A stretch of DNA of 64,000 nt from Thalassoroseus pseudoceratinae (GCF_011634775.1 NZ_JAALXT010000009.1:1-64000); one strand, 5' to 3'; shown: positions 1 through 9,501, numbered from the stretch's first letter. Notes: a model not told the origin generated them from the letters alone. Made by a program: numbers and translations.

Positions 1-281
1 TCGGCCTTTTATGCGCAAAACACGACTCATTCTCGCCATTAAAAGCGGCTAGCTTTCAACAGCAAACCGTCTGGTAGCAACACCAGACCAGAGCCGATTT
101 TCCACTCAAATCTTGCTCACACACAATCTATCAACCAAGTTGTCAAAGATCAAAAACCCACCAGAGAGTGTCTCGCGGGTGAGAGGAATAATAGCAGCCA
201 ATCGCGGTTCGTCAACGGACTGCCGCGAAGTTTTTGAGAAAATGTCGTTCCTCAGTTCCCGGGCCGTAGAGTGACTGTCCG
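1..281. other. Intergenic stretch at left edge, no gene seen
   Basis: No convincing reading frame on either strand. A small perfect hairpin (7-base arms GTCTGGT and ACCAGAC, loop of six) lies at 69-88. It has no T-tract, so I do not call it a terminator. The stretch is downstream of the minus-strand MFS gene and probably holds its 3' untranslated region and part of the next transcription unit. Confidence 0.5.
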
Positions 282-1673
282 CTACACTGATAACGCTTCA
301 CTTCGCGGCCGGTAAAACAGGCCAATCGGTAGCAGGAACGCCGCCATAACAGGGAACAGCCATGGGAACGGAAGTTGAAAGCCGTTGAGTAGAGCAGTGG
401 CCAGCGAGAAGAACAAACCTGAACAGACAATTCCTATCCAGTTAATGAGATTCATCGCGCCGATCATCCGGCCTTTGTATTCGGCTGGTGGTCGAGATTG
501 CATAAACACTTGCAGCGGGACGACGAACATCCCGGCGGACAACCCGGTCAACAACATTAAACCCCGCAGCTTCCATTCAAAGCCGGACAGCGGAACGAGC
601 AACTCCGCGATGGCTTCCGGTCGAAAATGGATATCACCGACGATTTTCGAGGGAATGGGCAATGCAATCTTCTGCACGAATGTGACTGCTTTTCCAGATG
701 GGCAGATCCACCACAGCCCAACAAAGCTAAGGATGAGACCCCACGTTCCGATTTTGGTCACACCGAAGCTCACCCGATCCTTGGACATTGCCGCCGCGGA
801 AACACAGCCAAGGCAGATTCCTAACCCGATTGTCGCCACCATCAAGCTTGTTCGTGTATCCGACCAGCCAAGGTGAGCTTTTCCGAGCGTATTTGCGGTC
901 TGCTGCGTGAGTCCACCGAGAAACCAGAACACGGATGAAATCAGAAGCACTCCGAGAAGCTGACGGTCGCTCCCGATCATTCGCCAAACGTCTTTGGTGA
1001 CGATCCAGGCGGACCAATCGAATTGCAATTCCGGCTTGGCGATTGGTGTTTTTCGCAGGAACAACGAAGAAACGGTTCCCACAACTGCGATGCCGACGCA
1101 GTAAATCGTGCCAAGCCAAACCGCGTCGCCGTACCAGTCTTTCAGGAATCCGGCCAAGGCAGCACCGAAGATGATTGCCAGAAACGTCGTCATTTGAATG
1201 ACGCCATTGGCGTGCGGCAAATCTCGATTGCGGAACATTTCCGGAAGAATGCCATACTTCGAAGGACCGAAGAACGCGCTTTGTGTTCCCATGAGGAACA
1301 ACACTACGAACAGCAACGGGACCCGGAGTTCCGGCCAGTATTGCCCGATCATCAACGCCGCCCCGCCGAGCGACATGATGACAACTTCCGCCACCTTGCT
1401 GGAAACAATGATGCTGTACTTGCTGACACGGTCCGAAAGGAACCCCGCAACCCCCGAAAACAGCACAAATGGCAAGGAAAATAATGCGGTCGCGTAGCCT
1501 TGAAGACTTCCGCCGCCGGAATTCACCGTGGCGGTGACGCAGATCAGCAATACAAGCTGTTTGAAAAGATTGTCGTTGAAGGCCCCGAGAAACTGTGTAA
1601 CGAGCACACCATAAAACGCACGGTCTCGCGATAGCGGAGGAATCGAATCCGCCCCTTGAGCTTCCGATGGCAT
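282..1673 (-). CDS. MFS transporter, LplT-like (lysophospholipid flippase type)
   Basis: A 463-residue integral membrane protein of the major facilitator superfamily with about twelve hydrophobic segments. The N-terminus carries the segment QFLGAFNDNLFKQ, typical of the LplT/Aas carriers that move lysophospholipids across the inner membrane for re-acylation. Here the carrier stands alone, without the acyltransferase domain of Aas-type fusions. I chose the ATG at 1673 because an AAGGAT-type ribosome-binding site sits seven bases upstream. A TTG at 1772 would add 33 polar residues with no such site. Substrate assignment is inference from the family. A tiny membrane protein gene lies directly upstream on the same strand, so co-transcription is possible. 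Confidence 0.85.
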   Translation of the reverse strand: MPSEAQGADSIPPLSRDRAFYGVLVTQFLGAFNDNLFKQLVLLICVTATVNSGGGSLQGYATALFSLPFVLFSGVAGFLSDRVSKYSIIVSSKVAEVVIMSLGGAALMIGQYWPELRVPLLFVVLFLMGTQSAFFGPSKYGILPEMFRNRDLPHANGVIQMTTFLAIIFGAALAGFLKDWYGDAVWLGTIYCVGIAVVGTVSSLFLRKTPIAKPELQFDWSAWIVTKDVWRMIGSDRQLLGVLLISSVFWFLGGLTQQTANTLGKAHLGWSDTRTSLMVATIGLGICLGCVSAAAMSKDRVSFGVTKIGTWGLILSFVGLWWICPSGKAVTFVQKIALPIPSKIVGDIHFRPEAIAELLVPLSGFEWKLRGLMLLTGLSAGMFVVPLQVFMQSRPPAEYKGRMIGAMNLINWIGIVCSGLFFSLATALLNGFQLPFPWLFPVMAAFLLPIGLFYRPRSEALSV

Positions 1674-1797
1674 CGAAGATCCTTCGCCCGAGATTTGGGC
1701 TATGTCGCGGTCTGTTGTATCTGTTTTCAGCGAGTCAAATCGTGAGTTTTCCGTCGTTGTCCAGAATGTCAATCATTGGTGACCGAGGAAATTTGAT

Positions 1798-2007
1798 CTA
1801 TAACCCCAGCGACAGCACCCAAAGAATGGCGAAAACCACCCCCATAAAAAGGAAAATGGTCAGGAACAACCGTACCGAGCGTTGAATGATCGCGGCTGGC
1901 AATTCCACGCGACTGGCGCTGTAAACCAAGCTGATCATTGCGGCCAACGGAACCAAATGCCAAGAGATATTGAGGTTCGCGAAAATCGGCATGAGGTTGT
2001 CAAACAT
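1798..2007 (-). CDS. Small conserved-type membrane protein, unknown function
   Basis: A 69-residue protein. Two hydrophobic stretches (about residues 12-28 and 44-64) are joined by a short polar, basic loop, which suggests a two-pass inner-membrane protein with both ends on the same side. I do not recognise the family. The ATG at 2007 is preferred to the TTG at 2025. The gene lies between the MFS carrier and the DUF6677 gene, all on the minus strand, with short gaps. It could be part of one transcription unit. Similar tiny two-pass proteins occur beside envelope genes in planctomycetes, but no role can be read from the sequence. Confidence 0.6.
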   Translation of the reverse strand: MFDNLMPIFANLNISWHLVPLAAMISLVYSASRVELPAAIIQRSVRLFLTIFLFMGVVFAILWVLSLGL

Positions 2008-2082
2008 GATCGCACTCGATAGCAAGTTCTGGCGTCGAAAGTTCGGTGATCAACAGTGAAGTCGGTGCCGTTTTTTGGGCGA

Positions 2083-2973
2083 TCAGGCTGTGGGAGCAGT
2101 GTTGGGCTCGGATGCAGAGAGGTCTTCCGGCTGCTTCGCGGAATCATCCTCGGCATCTGGTTTTTCGTCGCCGTATCCATAGGCAGGACCGGCGAAGGCA
2201 TCCCACACCGCGAGAATGTTGAGCAGTCCCGCAATCCAGGTGTAAACCAAGGCCAACTCGTACCCTTTCCCCCGCAACCCATGGAGACGCTCGATTTGCT
2301 GCTCGGTGGCTGGCATACCGACTCGGTTGAACAGACTTCGGGGCACAACGCCGTTCAAACTTCCACTTGAGGGTCCCGAATCGCTTTTCAGAATGTCGAT
2401 TTCGAGTCCGCGGGCATCATCGCCAGCATATGGAGGGCCAATCAAAAAGCCGCCCTGTAATTCCAACTCGACCGGTTTGACCTCCCCATCAGGAAACAAA
2501 CCATCACCAGAGAACACCCCGGAGACTTCCGGACCATATTCCGTCTGACGTGTATTCAGTCGGATGCGTCCGGCGACGGCCAATCCTTCGGATGGCACGA
2601 TGTCGTAAGCAATGCCCTTGAAGTCGGACACCAATTCACCGTCCAATTGCCGGCTCGTTTGGTTCGACTCCGATTGGAACCGTTTTGTTTGCAGAAACGC
2701 GAACGTCGCTGGAGTTCCAATTCCCAGATGCGTGAGAAAACCCCAGTTGCGTTGCCAGTGGAGTCCGTGACCGTCGCCACCTGAAATCTGGTGGGTATGC
2801 AACGCGGACCAACCAGACTTCTGCATGCCATACAGGAACATGCCCCAGATACAAACGGCATACAAGACCGCTTTAAAAATCCGTCCTTGGTAGAGATGTC
2901 CCGCACCTGGCAAGAAATACGCCAAAATGGCGGCTAATGCGGGATTTTTGAGGGGTACGCGAGGGTCGGCCAT
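2083..2973 (-). CDS. DUF6677-type membrane protein
   Basis: A 296-residue protein beginning with the segment LKNPALAAILAYFLPGAGHLY, a TM2-like start with the helix-breaking PGAGHLYQG motif. A second hydrophobic segment follows at about residues 33-50 and a third near residues 245-262. A long soluble loop of about 180 residues lies between them, and the tail is acidic. I recall this arrangement as DUF6677, a family seen mainly in planctomycetes, but could not search for it. Function is unknown. The TM2-like N-terminus suggests an inner-membrane protein with a large extracytoplasmic loop. It lies downstream of ftsI on the same strand after a 241-base gap, so a link to cell-envelope work is possible but unproven. 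Confidence 0.75.
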   Translation of the reverse strand: MADPRVPLKNPALAAILAYFLPGAGHLYQGRIFKAVLYAVCIWGMFLYGMQKSGWSALHTHQISGGDGHGLHWQRNWGFLTHLGIGTPATFAFLQTKRFQSESNQTSRQLDGELVSDFKGIAYDIVPSEGLAVAGRIRLNTRQTEYGPEVSGVFSGDGLFPDGEVKPVELELQGGFLIGPPYAGDDARGLEIDILKSDSGPSSGSLNGVVPRSLFNRVGMPATEQQIERLHGLRGKGYELALVYTWIAGLLNILAVWDAFAGPAYGYGDEKPDAEDDSAKQPEDLSASEPNTAPTA

Positions 2974-3214
2974 CGTGCCTCGATCTCTAGCAATCGTTCT
3001 CTCGGACCGATCCCGTCGACACCGTCTGCTCTATCAAAGTACAAACGATTCAAGTTTCTGGAGTCGGAACAGATGCGGAACGAATTCGTTTTGGAATTGC
3101 GAATTGTTTGCTTCACCAATATCAATATTGGCAACGCCGAGAGTATAGGGCGAGTTACAAAGCGATGTCAACGTGTGTGAATTCTGCACACGGTCCCGAG
3201 ACCACGCGGGAAAT

Positions 3215-4969
3215 TCACAACCGATCGTCTCGGGAAGAAATCTTGCCGGGCACGCGTCGGTGGATCAACGTTTGTCTTAGCAACTTGGCGGCAGCAGGAG
3301 CGGCCACGGTGCCTCCATAGTGGTTTGGCCCACCGGTCGGTTCATCGACGACGACTAACACGATGACCTGTGGATCGTCCGCCGGAGCCCCACATACAAA
3401 CGACGCAACATGATAACGGGAAGAAATCTTTCCTGTCTGCGGATCCGGTTTCTGAGCAGTCCCGGTTTTGCCGAAGACGGAGTACCCCTCCAATTGGCCA
3501 TTGCGACCGGTTCCCCTAGTGATCACTTCCCGCATGGGGCCTTGCACGAGCCAGGTAGTTGTATCGCGGCTGGCCACGGCTGATGCCACTTGCGAGGAAA
3601 CGACGGACTCGGAAGGGGATTGCCGATCATCGAACAGGGCATCCGTGTCCGCGAGAACGATCTTAGGAGCTAGCAATTGTCCGCCGTTCGCCAGCGCGGC
3701 ATGAGCCGTGATCAGCTGCAACGGAGTGACCGCGATCTCATGGCCCATCGGCACGGACCCCGTGGAATAGTGATTCCACTGCTCCACTGGCCGGACTAGC
3801 CCATCAACTTCGCCGGGCAATTCGATGCCCGTTTTCCGACCGAACCCCCAATTCATCACCGACGCATGAAGCCCCGCATTCGTTAGCCGCTCGCCGACTT
3901 TCGCCATGCCGATATTGCTCGACTTCACCAAAACATCCGTGACGGAAAGTTCGCCGTAGGAATGATGATCGTGCAGAATTCGCCGCCCCATCCGGTAGGC
4001 ACCATGTTCGCAATGGAGAGTCTCGTCACGCTGAAGCACGCCATCGTCAATCGCGGACGCCACCAAGAAAGGTTTCAGAGTCGACCCTGGCTCGTACATC
4101 GACGCAATCGCATTGTTCCGCCAGGCGCGGTTCACTGCTCCACGCGGATTGTTCAAGTCAAATCCCGGACGTGATGCCATCGCCAAGACTTCACCGTTTC
4201 GGGGGTCCATAACGATCGCGGATGCACCTCGCGGGTTCCATTTCTCGACGATTTGGTCAAGTTCCCGCTCCGCGTAAAGTTGAATCACCGCATCCAGCGT
4301 GAGTACAACCGTTCGGCCATGTTTTGGTGCCGACACGACTTCCTCGCGGACTTGAACCACTTTCCCCCGTGCATCTCGAGTGAGCTGTCGCGTGCCGTCG
4401 TGACCTCGCAGGATGTCGTCGAAGGTCTGCTCGATTCCACCGCGGCCAATCCCATCGATGTTCCGAAGCCCAACCACATGCGACGCCAATTGCCCCTGCG
4501 GATACTTGCGAAGGTATTCGTCACGAAACCCAAAAGTCCCACGTGGCAATTTCAACTCGACGATGGATTGTAATTGCGATTCCGTCAAACGTCGTTTGAT
4601 CCACAAGAAGCGTTTGTGGCGATACTTCGAGAGCCGCAAGAACAGCATATCGGCATCCATGTTCAAGGCGGCGGCGAGTCGCTGTGCCGTTGGCCATGGG
4701 GCGGTGAGTCGATGCGGATCGACAAAAAGGCTTTTTGCGGTGACCGTTGTTGCGAGCAATCGTCCGTGTCGATCGACGATGTCTCCGGGACGCGCGGAGA
4801 TGGTAACAGTGCGCGTGTGTTGGCGTTCGGTGATTGCACTGAGCTCGTCACGTTGAATGACTTGCAACTGCACCAAACGACAGGCAAGCACGAGCCATCC
4901 GACAGTCATCGCAGCCACAACGAGACGACTCCGCCAGATGAACATCTTCGATGATGCCTGGGAGTCCAT
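3215..4969 (-). CDS. ftsI: Peptidoglycan D,D-transpeptidase (class B PBP, FtsI/PBP3 family)
   Basis: A 584-residue class B penicillin-binding protein that cross-links septal peptidoglycan in the periplasm. One N-terminal membrane anchor (about residues 12-32) is followed by a PBP dimerisation domain and then the transpeptidase domain with all three signature motifs: S-T-L-K with catalytic Ser296, S-S-N at about 350-352, and K-T-G at 501-503. The ATG at 4969 lies five bases past the stop of the FtsL-like gene. A start at 5062 would overlap that gene by 89 bases and add 31 residues of no recognised domain, so I prefer 4969. Many planctomycetes have lost FtsZ and parts of the dcw cluster. A complete active-site set here implies that cross-linking activity is retained. 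Confidence 0.93.
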   Translation of the reverse strand: MDSQASSKMFIWRSRLVVAAMTVGWLVLACRLVQLQVIQRDELSAITERQHTRTVTISARPGDIVDRHGRLLATTVTAKSLFVDPHRLTAPWPTAQRLAAALNMDADMLFLRLSKYRHKRFLWIKRRLTESQLQSIVELKLPRGTFGFRDEYLRKYPQGQLASHVVGLRNIDGIGRGGIEQTFDDILRGHDGTRQLTRDARGKVVQVREEVVSAPKHGRTVVLTLDAVIQLYAERELDQIVEKWNPRGASAIVMDPRNGEVLAMASRPGFDLNNPRGAVNRAWRNNAIASMYEPGSTLKPFLVASAIDDGVLQRDETLHCEHGAYRMGRRILHDHHSYGELSVTDVLVKSSNIGMAKVGERLTNAGLHASVMNWGFGRKTGIELPGEVDGLVRPVEQWNHYSTGSVPMGHEIAVTPLQLITAHAALANGGQLLAPKIVLADTDALFDDRQSPSESVVSSQVASAVASRDTTTWLVQGPMREVITRGTGRNGQLEGYSVFGKTGTAQKPDPQTGKISSRYHVASFVCGAPADDPQVIVLVVVDEPTGGPNHYGGTVAAPAAAKLLRQTLIHRRVPGKISSRDDRL

Positions 4970-4973
4970 CGGC

Positions 4974-5300
4974 TCAGCGGCGATTGGGCTGTTCGGAATC
5001 GATCGTTGGGACTCGTCCACGCCACTCCAATAACGGCATTTTTCGGGGGCCACCGTTCGCAACCCGTTCCGGAGCCCGCACCGGGATTCGACCGGATTCC
5101 AAATCTTCGAGCATGTTCGTCGGTGCCCCGAGTTCCTGACTCTTCAACCGCAAGCGGGCGTAGTCTTCGCGAAGGATGTCGGTCCGGTAATGCTGACGGC
5201 TGATCTCTCGGTGCAACGAAAGATTCGCCTTTTCCAGTCCCACACCGATCAACGCAATCGAAACGATCAACGTCAAACTACCGACAAATCGAAATACCAT
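4974..5300 (-). CDS. FtsL-like bitopic division protein (position-based)
   Basis: A 108-residue protein with a short N-terminus, one membrane segment (about residues 5-23) and a charged, probably coiled-coil stretch (about 28-70). This is the architecture of FtsL/DivIC-type divisome proteins. It sits between rsmH and ftsI, where ftsL normally lies, and its stop is five bases from the chosen ftsI start. FtsL sequences are too variable to assign by eye, so the call rests on architecture and synteny. The tail from residue 75 on is basic and proline-rich. Confidence 0.65.
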   Translation of the reverse strand: MVFRFVGSLTLIVSIALIGVGLEKANLSLHREISRQHYRTDILREDYARLRLKSQELGAPTNMLEDLESGRIPVRAPERVANGGPRKMPLLEWRGRVPTIDSEQPNRR

Positions 5301-5380
5301 AACGCGGAGAACTCATGACAAAATTCGTCGTGCGCCGAATGCTCAAAGTCAAGCAACCGATGCGTTCCAACCTACGACTT

Positions 5381-8300
5381 TTATCGTCCAATGACTTCCG
5401 CGCTGACAACTCGAACTCGGCTGGCATCCTGTGGAAGCTGAAGTTCCGTGCCGACCGTCAATTTATTGGGATCGATTAATCGCTGCCGGTTCAACTGATA
5501 GATCTCGGTCCATCGGGAGAATCGGCCCAGATGAGCATGCGCGATGCTTCCCAGCGTGTCTTCTTTACCAACCCGAAAACGGGGCGTGCCGTTTTCGTCC
5601 ATAAAGAAACCGCTATCCGCTCCCGCGGGGTCGGTATTGAGCACACGTTTGGGAAACAAGTCCGGATTGGCTTGTTCGAGTGCTTCCCGTGTAGGAACCA
5701 TGACCTTCATGCCCGGACGCATTTTTTTCGGATCGGGGATACGTTCGCGATTGAATCGAGCAAGAGCTGTGAAATACCGCCCAGTGCCGTAAACCCGCTT
5801 CGAGATCGACCAATAGTTGTCACGTGGTCGGACTTCATACACATCAATTTCGTCCGCCTTGAACGCTGGCGCATCAGGTTCGAACTTATCGGAAGAACTT
5901 GCAGTCGGCACGGGCACCAATTCGGGCTCGTAGTCGTTCGACATCTGCACGGCAGGTGTACCGTCGGCGTTGCCAGCGGCCGGACCGGGCGTATCAATCG
6001 CAAATTTGTCAACCGGTTCGGTGGAAGGCTCGTTCGTGAACGGGTTCTCCGTTTTGAATGCGTCTTTGGGCTCCCCCGTATCGCCGGCAGTTTGCTGAAT
6101 CGGATCGGAAGCCGGTGCCGGCACGTCGATCGGAGCGGGAGCGACAGGAAGTGCTGTCTCGTTACCTGCAGGAGGATCAACCGGGCCAAACAATTCCGCT
6201 GTCGCCCGTTCATTCGGAGCGGCTTCGGTACCATAATCTGTAGGACTCGGTACCGCTTCCATTCCCGGTTTGGTTTGATCAAACGGCACGGATTTGGCAA
6301 AGGGGACCGGTTCGTCGGTCGAAGGCGTCTCGGTAAATGGAACGGGGGCCGTCGCAGGTTCGTCCACAACGACCGCCTCCTCGATCACCATCGGCTCAGT
6401 CACCGCAGTTGGTACGGGTTGCAAGTCAGGCTCGCCCGGTTGGAGCGGAACACCCATAGGCGATTCCACTTCTGCATTGATTGCCGCCGGCGGTGTCGAA
6501 GGGTCGCCAGCGAACGGATCGTTCTGGGAAAATGGATCGGGGGCCGTCGCAGTCTCAGCCGCAGTGGTTTTGATGTCGGATGGCGTCGATTCACTGGCGA
6601 CCGGACTGGCCATCGGTTCGGATGAACCGAACGGTGATTCTGCCTCGAAGACGGCCGGTTCTGATGGTGGTGCGGAAGCAGCGGGTTCGTTGACCGCGAC
6701 CGTGTTCTCGGGAACTGTCTCTGCGGCCGGCTCAAACGGAACACTTGGTGTCTCCGTGGCGACCTCGGCTACGGATTCGGAAGCAGCAAAGTCCGGTACA
6801 GCAGCGGGGTTCGATTCCTCTGGGGCTGGTGATGCAGGAACGTCCGCTGCGGTTTCGACAACCTCAGCCGGCGGTTCCGAGAACACCATGGCCGGCGTCT
6901 CCTGCGATTCCGCCGCCGGATCTGGAACCGGGACCGGAACCGTGACAACGTCGTCGGTAGCCATCTCAGGAGCGGCATCACCTGTTGGGGCCGGAGCGAA
7001 ATCAAAGGGCGCCGCCGGAGGCTCGGTTGCTACTGGTGGAGTCGTTGCGACAGGTGAATTGACCGCCGCAGTGTCGTCTTCTTTGGGCAGCTCCGATGTT
7101 TCCGGGGCTGCGGATTCAGTTGTCGGGCCTAAGTCTGGTGGCGTGGCAGCCGGGGCTGCATTGACTTCCTCAGCGGGCATCGTTGCGGTCGCGTCTGAGA
7201 TCTCGACGGCACCAAACGGATTTTCAGCCGTGAACGGTGCAGACTCCGTCGGGGCAGGGGCGGTCACTTCGATATCGGCTGACGTTTCGGGTAAGGGTTC
7301 CGAGGCCGTCACTTTCACACCGGTCCAGTCGGCGTTCGGGGTGTCAACGGGAACCGCTGGTTCAAAATTGAGAGGGTTCTCGGCTGGGCTGTCTGGGACC
7401 GGCGCTGGCTCCGCGTTTCCGCCGGGCGAAACCGCCACCGTTGTAGCTTGGGGTTCGACGACTGTCGTCTGCGGTTCGGTGGCTGTCCCGACATCCGAAG
7501 CACCAACGTTGGTCTCGACTGCGGGAACTTCGTGACTCGCCTGCTGGATCGGTTGAGGGAACATCGGTTGATCAAACGAGATCGCCGACTTGTCCTGACT
7601 TGGAGGTGGCGTGAGTGCTGCTGGCGCCGGTGAACTTGGTTCCGGAGTCACATGCGTGGCGGAGGGTTCTTCACCTGCCGCCAACAGACCGCTGCCCAGG
7701 GCTTTGTTCTGTTCAGCCTTGCGATAAAGAACATATCCGAAACCCGCCAACAACACGGTGACACCGAGAAGTCCCAACTTGGTTCCCATCGAGAATCGTT
7801 TCGATTTCCGATCGACTCCCCAGTCCATTTCGGACGGTTGTGATGCTGCGGTCGGATTCGGTTGCTCCTGTTGCTGCGGAACAGATCGTGGAGCCGTCAC
7901 AGCTTGACTTGGTGAAGCTTTGGAACTCGGTACCGGCTTGGACGGCTGTGTCGGAGCCGGTTGTTGGGGATTTGCGTTCGGCCGATATGAATTGAATTGC
8001 GATTGTGGCGAAGGTGTTTCTCTTGTCGAAGGAACCGGCTGTGTAGCTGACGCGGACCGTGTGGGAGCGGGCGGTGTCTGTGGGGTTCGGGAAGTCGCGT
8101 TTGGAGCGCCGGTTGAATAGGAATTGGGCGTGCTGTTCGGTGTCGGTGAGTCTTGAACCGACGATGGTCGCTGGGGGTCTTCGGACGAATCCAGGATTCC
8201 CGCGTGCGCAGCCAACGCCGCTACGGAAGCGGACGGCAACGACGGGGGCAAGCTGGAGTCATCGAGAAATCGCATTGCATTACCGGCGGCGGTGTGAGCA

Positions 8301-8671
8301 CGTCCCAATGGAGGTACCGACCGATCTCCTGGCGTACTCGCGGACGACGTGGAAGATGATGTCGGGGTCGTTGAGGCCGGTGGTTCCTGCGTGTTCGCCG
8401 ATTGCCCAATGTTCGGATTCACCCCCGGAGCCGATGGTCTCGGAACCGGAATGCTCCGGGTCGCGGGGCCACTCGGTCGTGGCTGAGGTGGATTCGCCCC
8501 AGCATTCGGAGTGGCCGCATTCGGAGCAGGAGCATTGGGTTCTCGTGCGTTTACGCTCGGATTGCTACGCGGAGCCGGGCCGTTCGGGCGCGGGGGTTGA
8601 GACGCACCTCGTCCGGGCTGGCTGAGATGGGTTTGAGGGCTTTGCTCGGGCCGGTTTGGGTTGTCTGCCAT
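5381..8671 (-). CDS. Large proline/alanine-rich membrane protein with two C-terminal LysM domains
   Basis: A 1,096-residue protein. Residues 1-290 are Pro/Ser/Ala/Asn-rich and predicted disordered. A single membrane segment lies at about 295-313, followed by about 620 residues of acidic Pro/Ala/Glu/Thr-rich sequence. Two LysM modules close the protein, at about 945-995 (starts YEVRPRDNYWSISKRVYG) and 1030-1085 (starts FRVGKEDTLGSIA). LysM domains bind N-acetylglucosamine polymers, so the tail probably reaches peptidoglycan. Short N-P-F or D-P-F motifs recur in the linker. The ATG at 8671 is preceded by GAGGTG six bases upstream. This puts 121 bases of the gene inside the 3' end of rsmH in another frame. 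The gene sits between rsmH and ftsL-like/ftsI, which suggests a role in division or wall anchoring. Confidence 0.85.
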   Translation of the reverse strand: MADNPNRPEQSPQTHLSQPGRGASQPPRPNGPAPRSNPSVNAREPNAPAPNAATPNAGANPPQPRPSGPATRSIPVPRPSAPGVNPNIGQSANTQEPPASTTPTSSSTSSASTPGDRSVPPLGRAHTAAGNAMRFLDDSSLPPSLPSASVAALAAHAGILDSSEDPQRPSSVQDSPTPNSTPNSYSTGAPNATSRTPQTPPAPTRSASATQPVPSTRETPSPQSQFNSYRPNANPQQPAPTQPSKPVPSSKASPSQAVTAPRSVPQQQEQPNPTAASQPSEMDWGVDRKSKRFSMGTKLGLLGVTVLLAGFGYVLYRKAEQNKALGSGLLAAGEEPSATHVTPEPSSPAPAALTPPPSQDKSAISFDQPMFPQPIQQASHEVPAVETNVGASDVGTATEPQTTVVEPQATTVAVSPGGNAEPAPVPDSPAENPLNFEPAVPVDTPNADWTGVKVTASEPLPETSADIEVTAPAPTESAPFTAENPFGAVEISDATATMPAEEVNAAPAATPPDLGPTTESAAPETSELPKEDDTAAVNSPVATTPPVATEPPAAPFDFAPAPTGDAAPEMATDDVVTVPVPVPDPAAESQETPAMVFSEPPAEVVETAADVPASPAPEESNPAAVPDFAASESVAEVATETPSVPFEPAAETVPENTVAVNEPAASAPPSEPAVFEAESPFGSSEPMASPVASESTPSDIKTTAAETATAPDPFSQNDPFAGDPSTPPAAINAEVESPMGVPLQPGEPDLQPVPTAVTEPMVIEEAVVVDEPATAPVPFTETPSTDEPVPFAKSVPFDQTKPGMEAVPSPTDYGTEAAPNERATAELFGPVDPPAGNETALPVAPAPIDVPAPASDPIQQTAGDTGEPKDAFKTENPFTNEPSTEPVDKFAIDTPGPAAGNADGTPAVQMSNDYEPELVPVPTASSSDKFEPDAPAFKADEIDVYEVRPRDNYWSISKRVYGTGRYFTALARFNRERIPDPKKMRPGMKVMVPTREALEQANPDLFPKRVLNTDPAGADSGFFMDENGTPRFRVGKEDTLGSIAHAHLGRFSRWTEIYQLNRQRLIDPNKLTVGTELQLPQDASRVRVVSAEVIGR

Positions 8672-9501
8672 GACGCACCTCGAAATGCTGCCTTGACCAT
8701 GCGGTCTTCCAACGAATGAAACGTGATGATGAGTGCACGCCCCCCCGGGCGAACAATCCGTGGCAAGGTCTCATCCAGGGCTTGCCGAAGGTGATCCAAT
8801 TCCTGATTGACTGCAATTCGCAAAGCTTGATAGACCCGCGTCGCCGGGTGCTTTTTGGCATCCTGCCGAGCCGAACTCGGAACGGACCGCAGCACAATTT
8901 CCGTCAATTCTTTGGCCGAACGCAGCGGCTTCGAGTTTTCCTGTCGATGTTGCTCGATGCCGGCGGCAATCCGACGACTGTACCGCTCTTCGCCATATTC
9001 CTCGAAGATTTCGCACAACTCGGTTTCGCTCCAATTTTGGAGCATCTTCCAAGCCGGGTGTCCGCGTGATGGGTCGAATCGCAGATCCAAATCACCGGTC
9101 GCCTGGAAACTGAAACCACGATCGTCACTCGCCAGCTGGTCAGACGATAATCCTAAGTCGAGCAAAACTCGATCGACTTGGTCAATCTGATGCGATTCCA
9201 AAACACTCGCCGCGTCGGCATAGCTTGCATGTTCCAAGATGATCCGCTGCGCGTCGGCGGCATCCGATCGCAGTTTCGTGCTTGCATAGGCGAGCATCAT
9301 GGGATCGCGGTCGAGCCCAATCAACGTGCCGTCCGGTCGGATTTTCTGCCAGATCTTTTGGCTATGTCCGGCTGCTCCAACAGTTCCGTCAAGTACCGTA
9401 AGCCCCGACGAAAGTTCCATTTCGCGCATCACTTCCCGCAACAACACCGGTCGGTGAACCGGGTTGCCAATCCGTTGGGATTGTCGATCGGGAGCTGCCA
9501 T
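8551..9501 (-). CDS. rsmH: 16S rRNA (cytosine(1402)-N(4))-methyltransferase RsmH
   Basis: A 316-residue methyltransferase that modifies C1402 in the decoding centre of 16S rRNA using S-adenosylmethionine. Visible family marks: HRPVLLREVM at the start, the SAM-binding DGTVGAAGHS loop, LLDLGLSSDQL, the TRVYQALRIAVN segment, and the conserved tail motif LNPRARTARLRV. Length matches the family. It opens the dcw remnant on the minus strand. No mraZ lies upstream: the next gene is a divergent cytochrome P450. The last 121 bases also encode the N-terminus of the LysM protein in another frame. The tail motif is intact to the end, so the overlap is not explained by a truncated rsmH. Confidence 0.96.
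   Translation of the reverse strand: MAAPDRQSQRIGNPVHRPVLLREVMREMELSSGLTVLDGTVGAAGHSQKIWQKIRPDGTLIGLDRDPMMLAYASTKLRSDAADAQRIILEHASYADAASVLESHQIDQVDRVLLDLGLSSDQLASDDRGFSFQATGDLDLRFDPSRGHPAWKMLQNWSETELCEIFEEYGEERYSRRIAAGIEQHRQENSKPLRSAKELTEIVLRSVPSSARQDAKKHPATRVYQALRIAVNQELDHLRQALDETLPRIVRPGGRALIITFHSLEDRMVKAAFRGASWQTTQTGPSKALKPISASPDEVRLNPRARTARLRVAIRA

Noticed and set aside
5531-7535. Two long plus-strand frames (364 and 413 residues) opposite the LysM gene
   Set aside because: They are antisense to a long low-complexity Pro/Ala/Glu sequence. Their Ser/Gly/Ala/Thr or Arg-rich composition is the expected mirror, and no ribosome-binding site, domain or signal peptide is visible.
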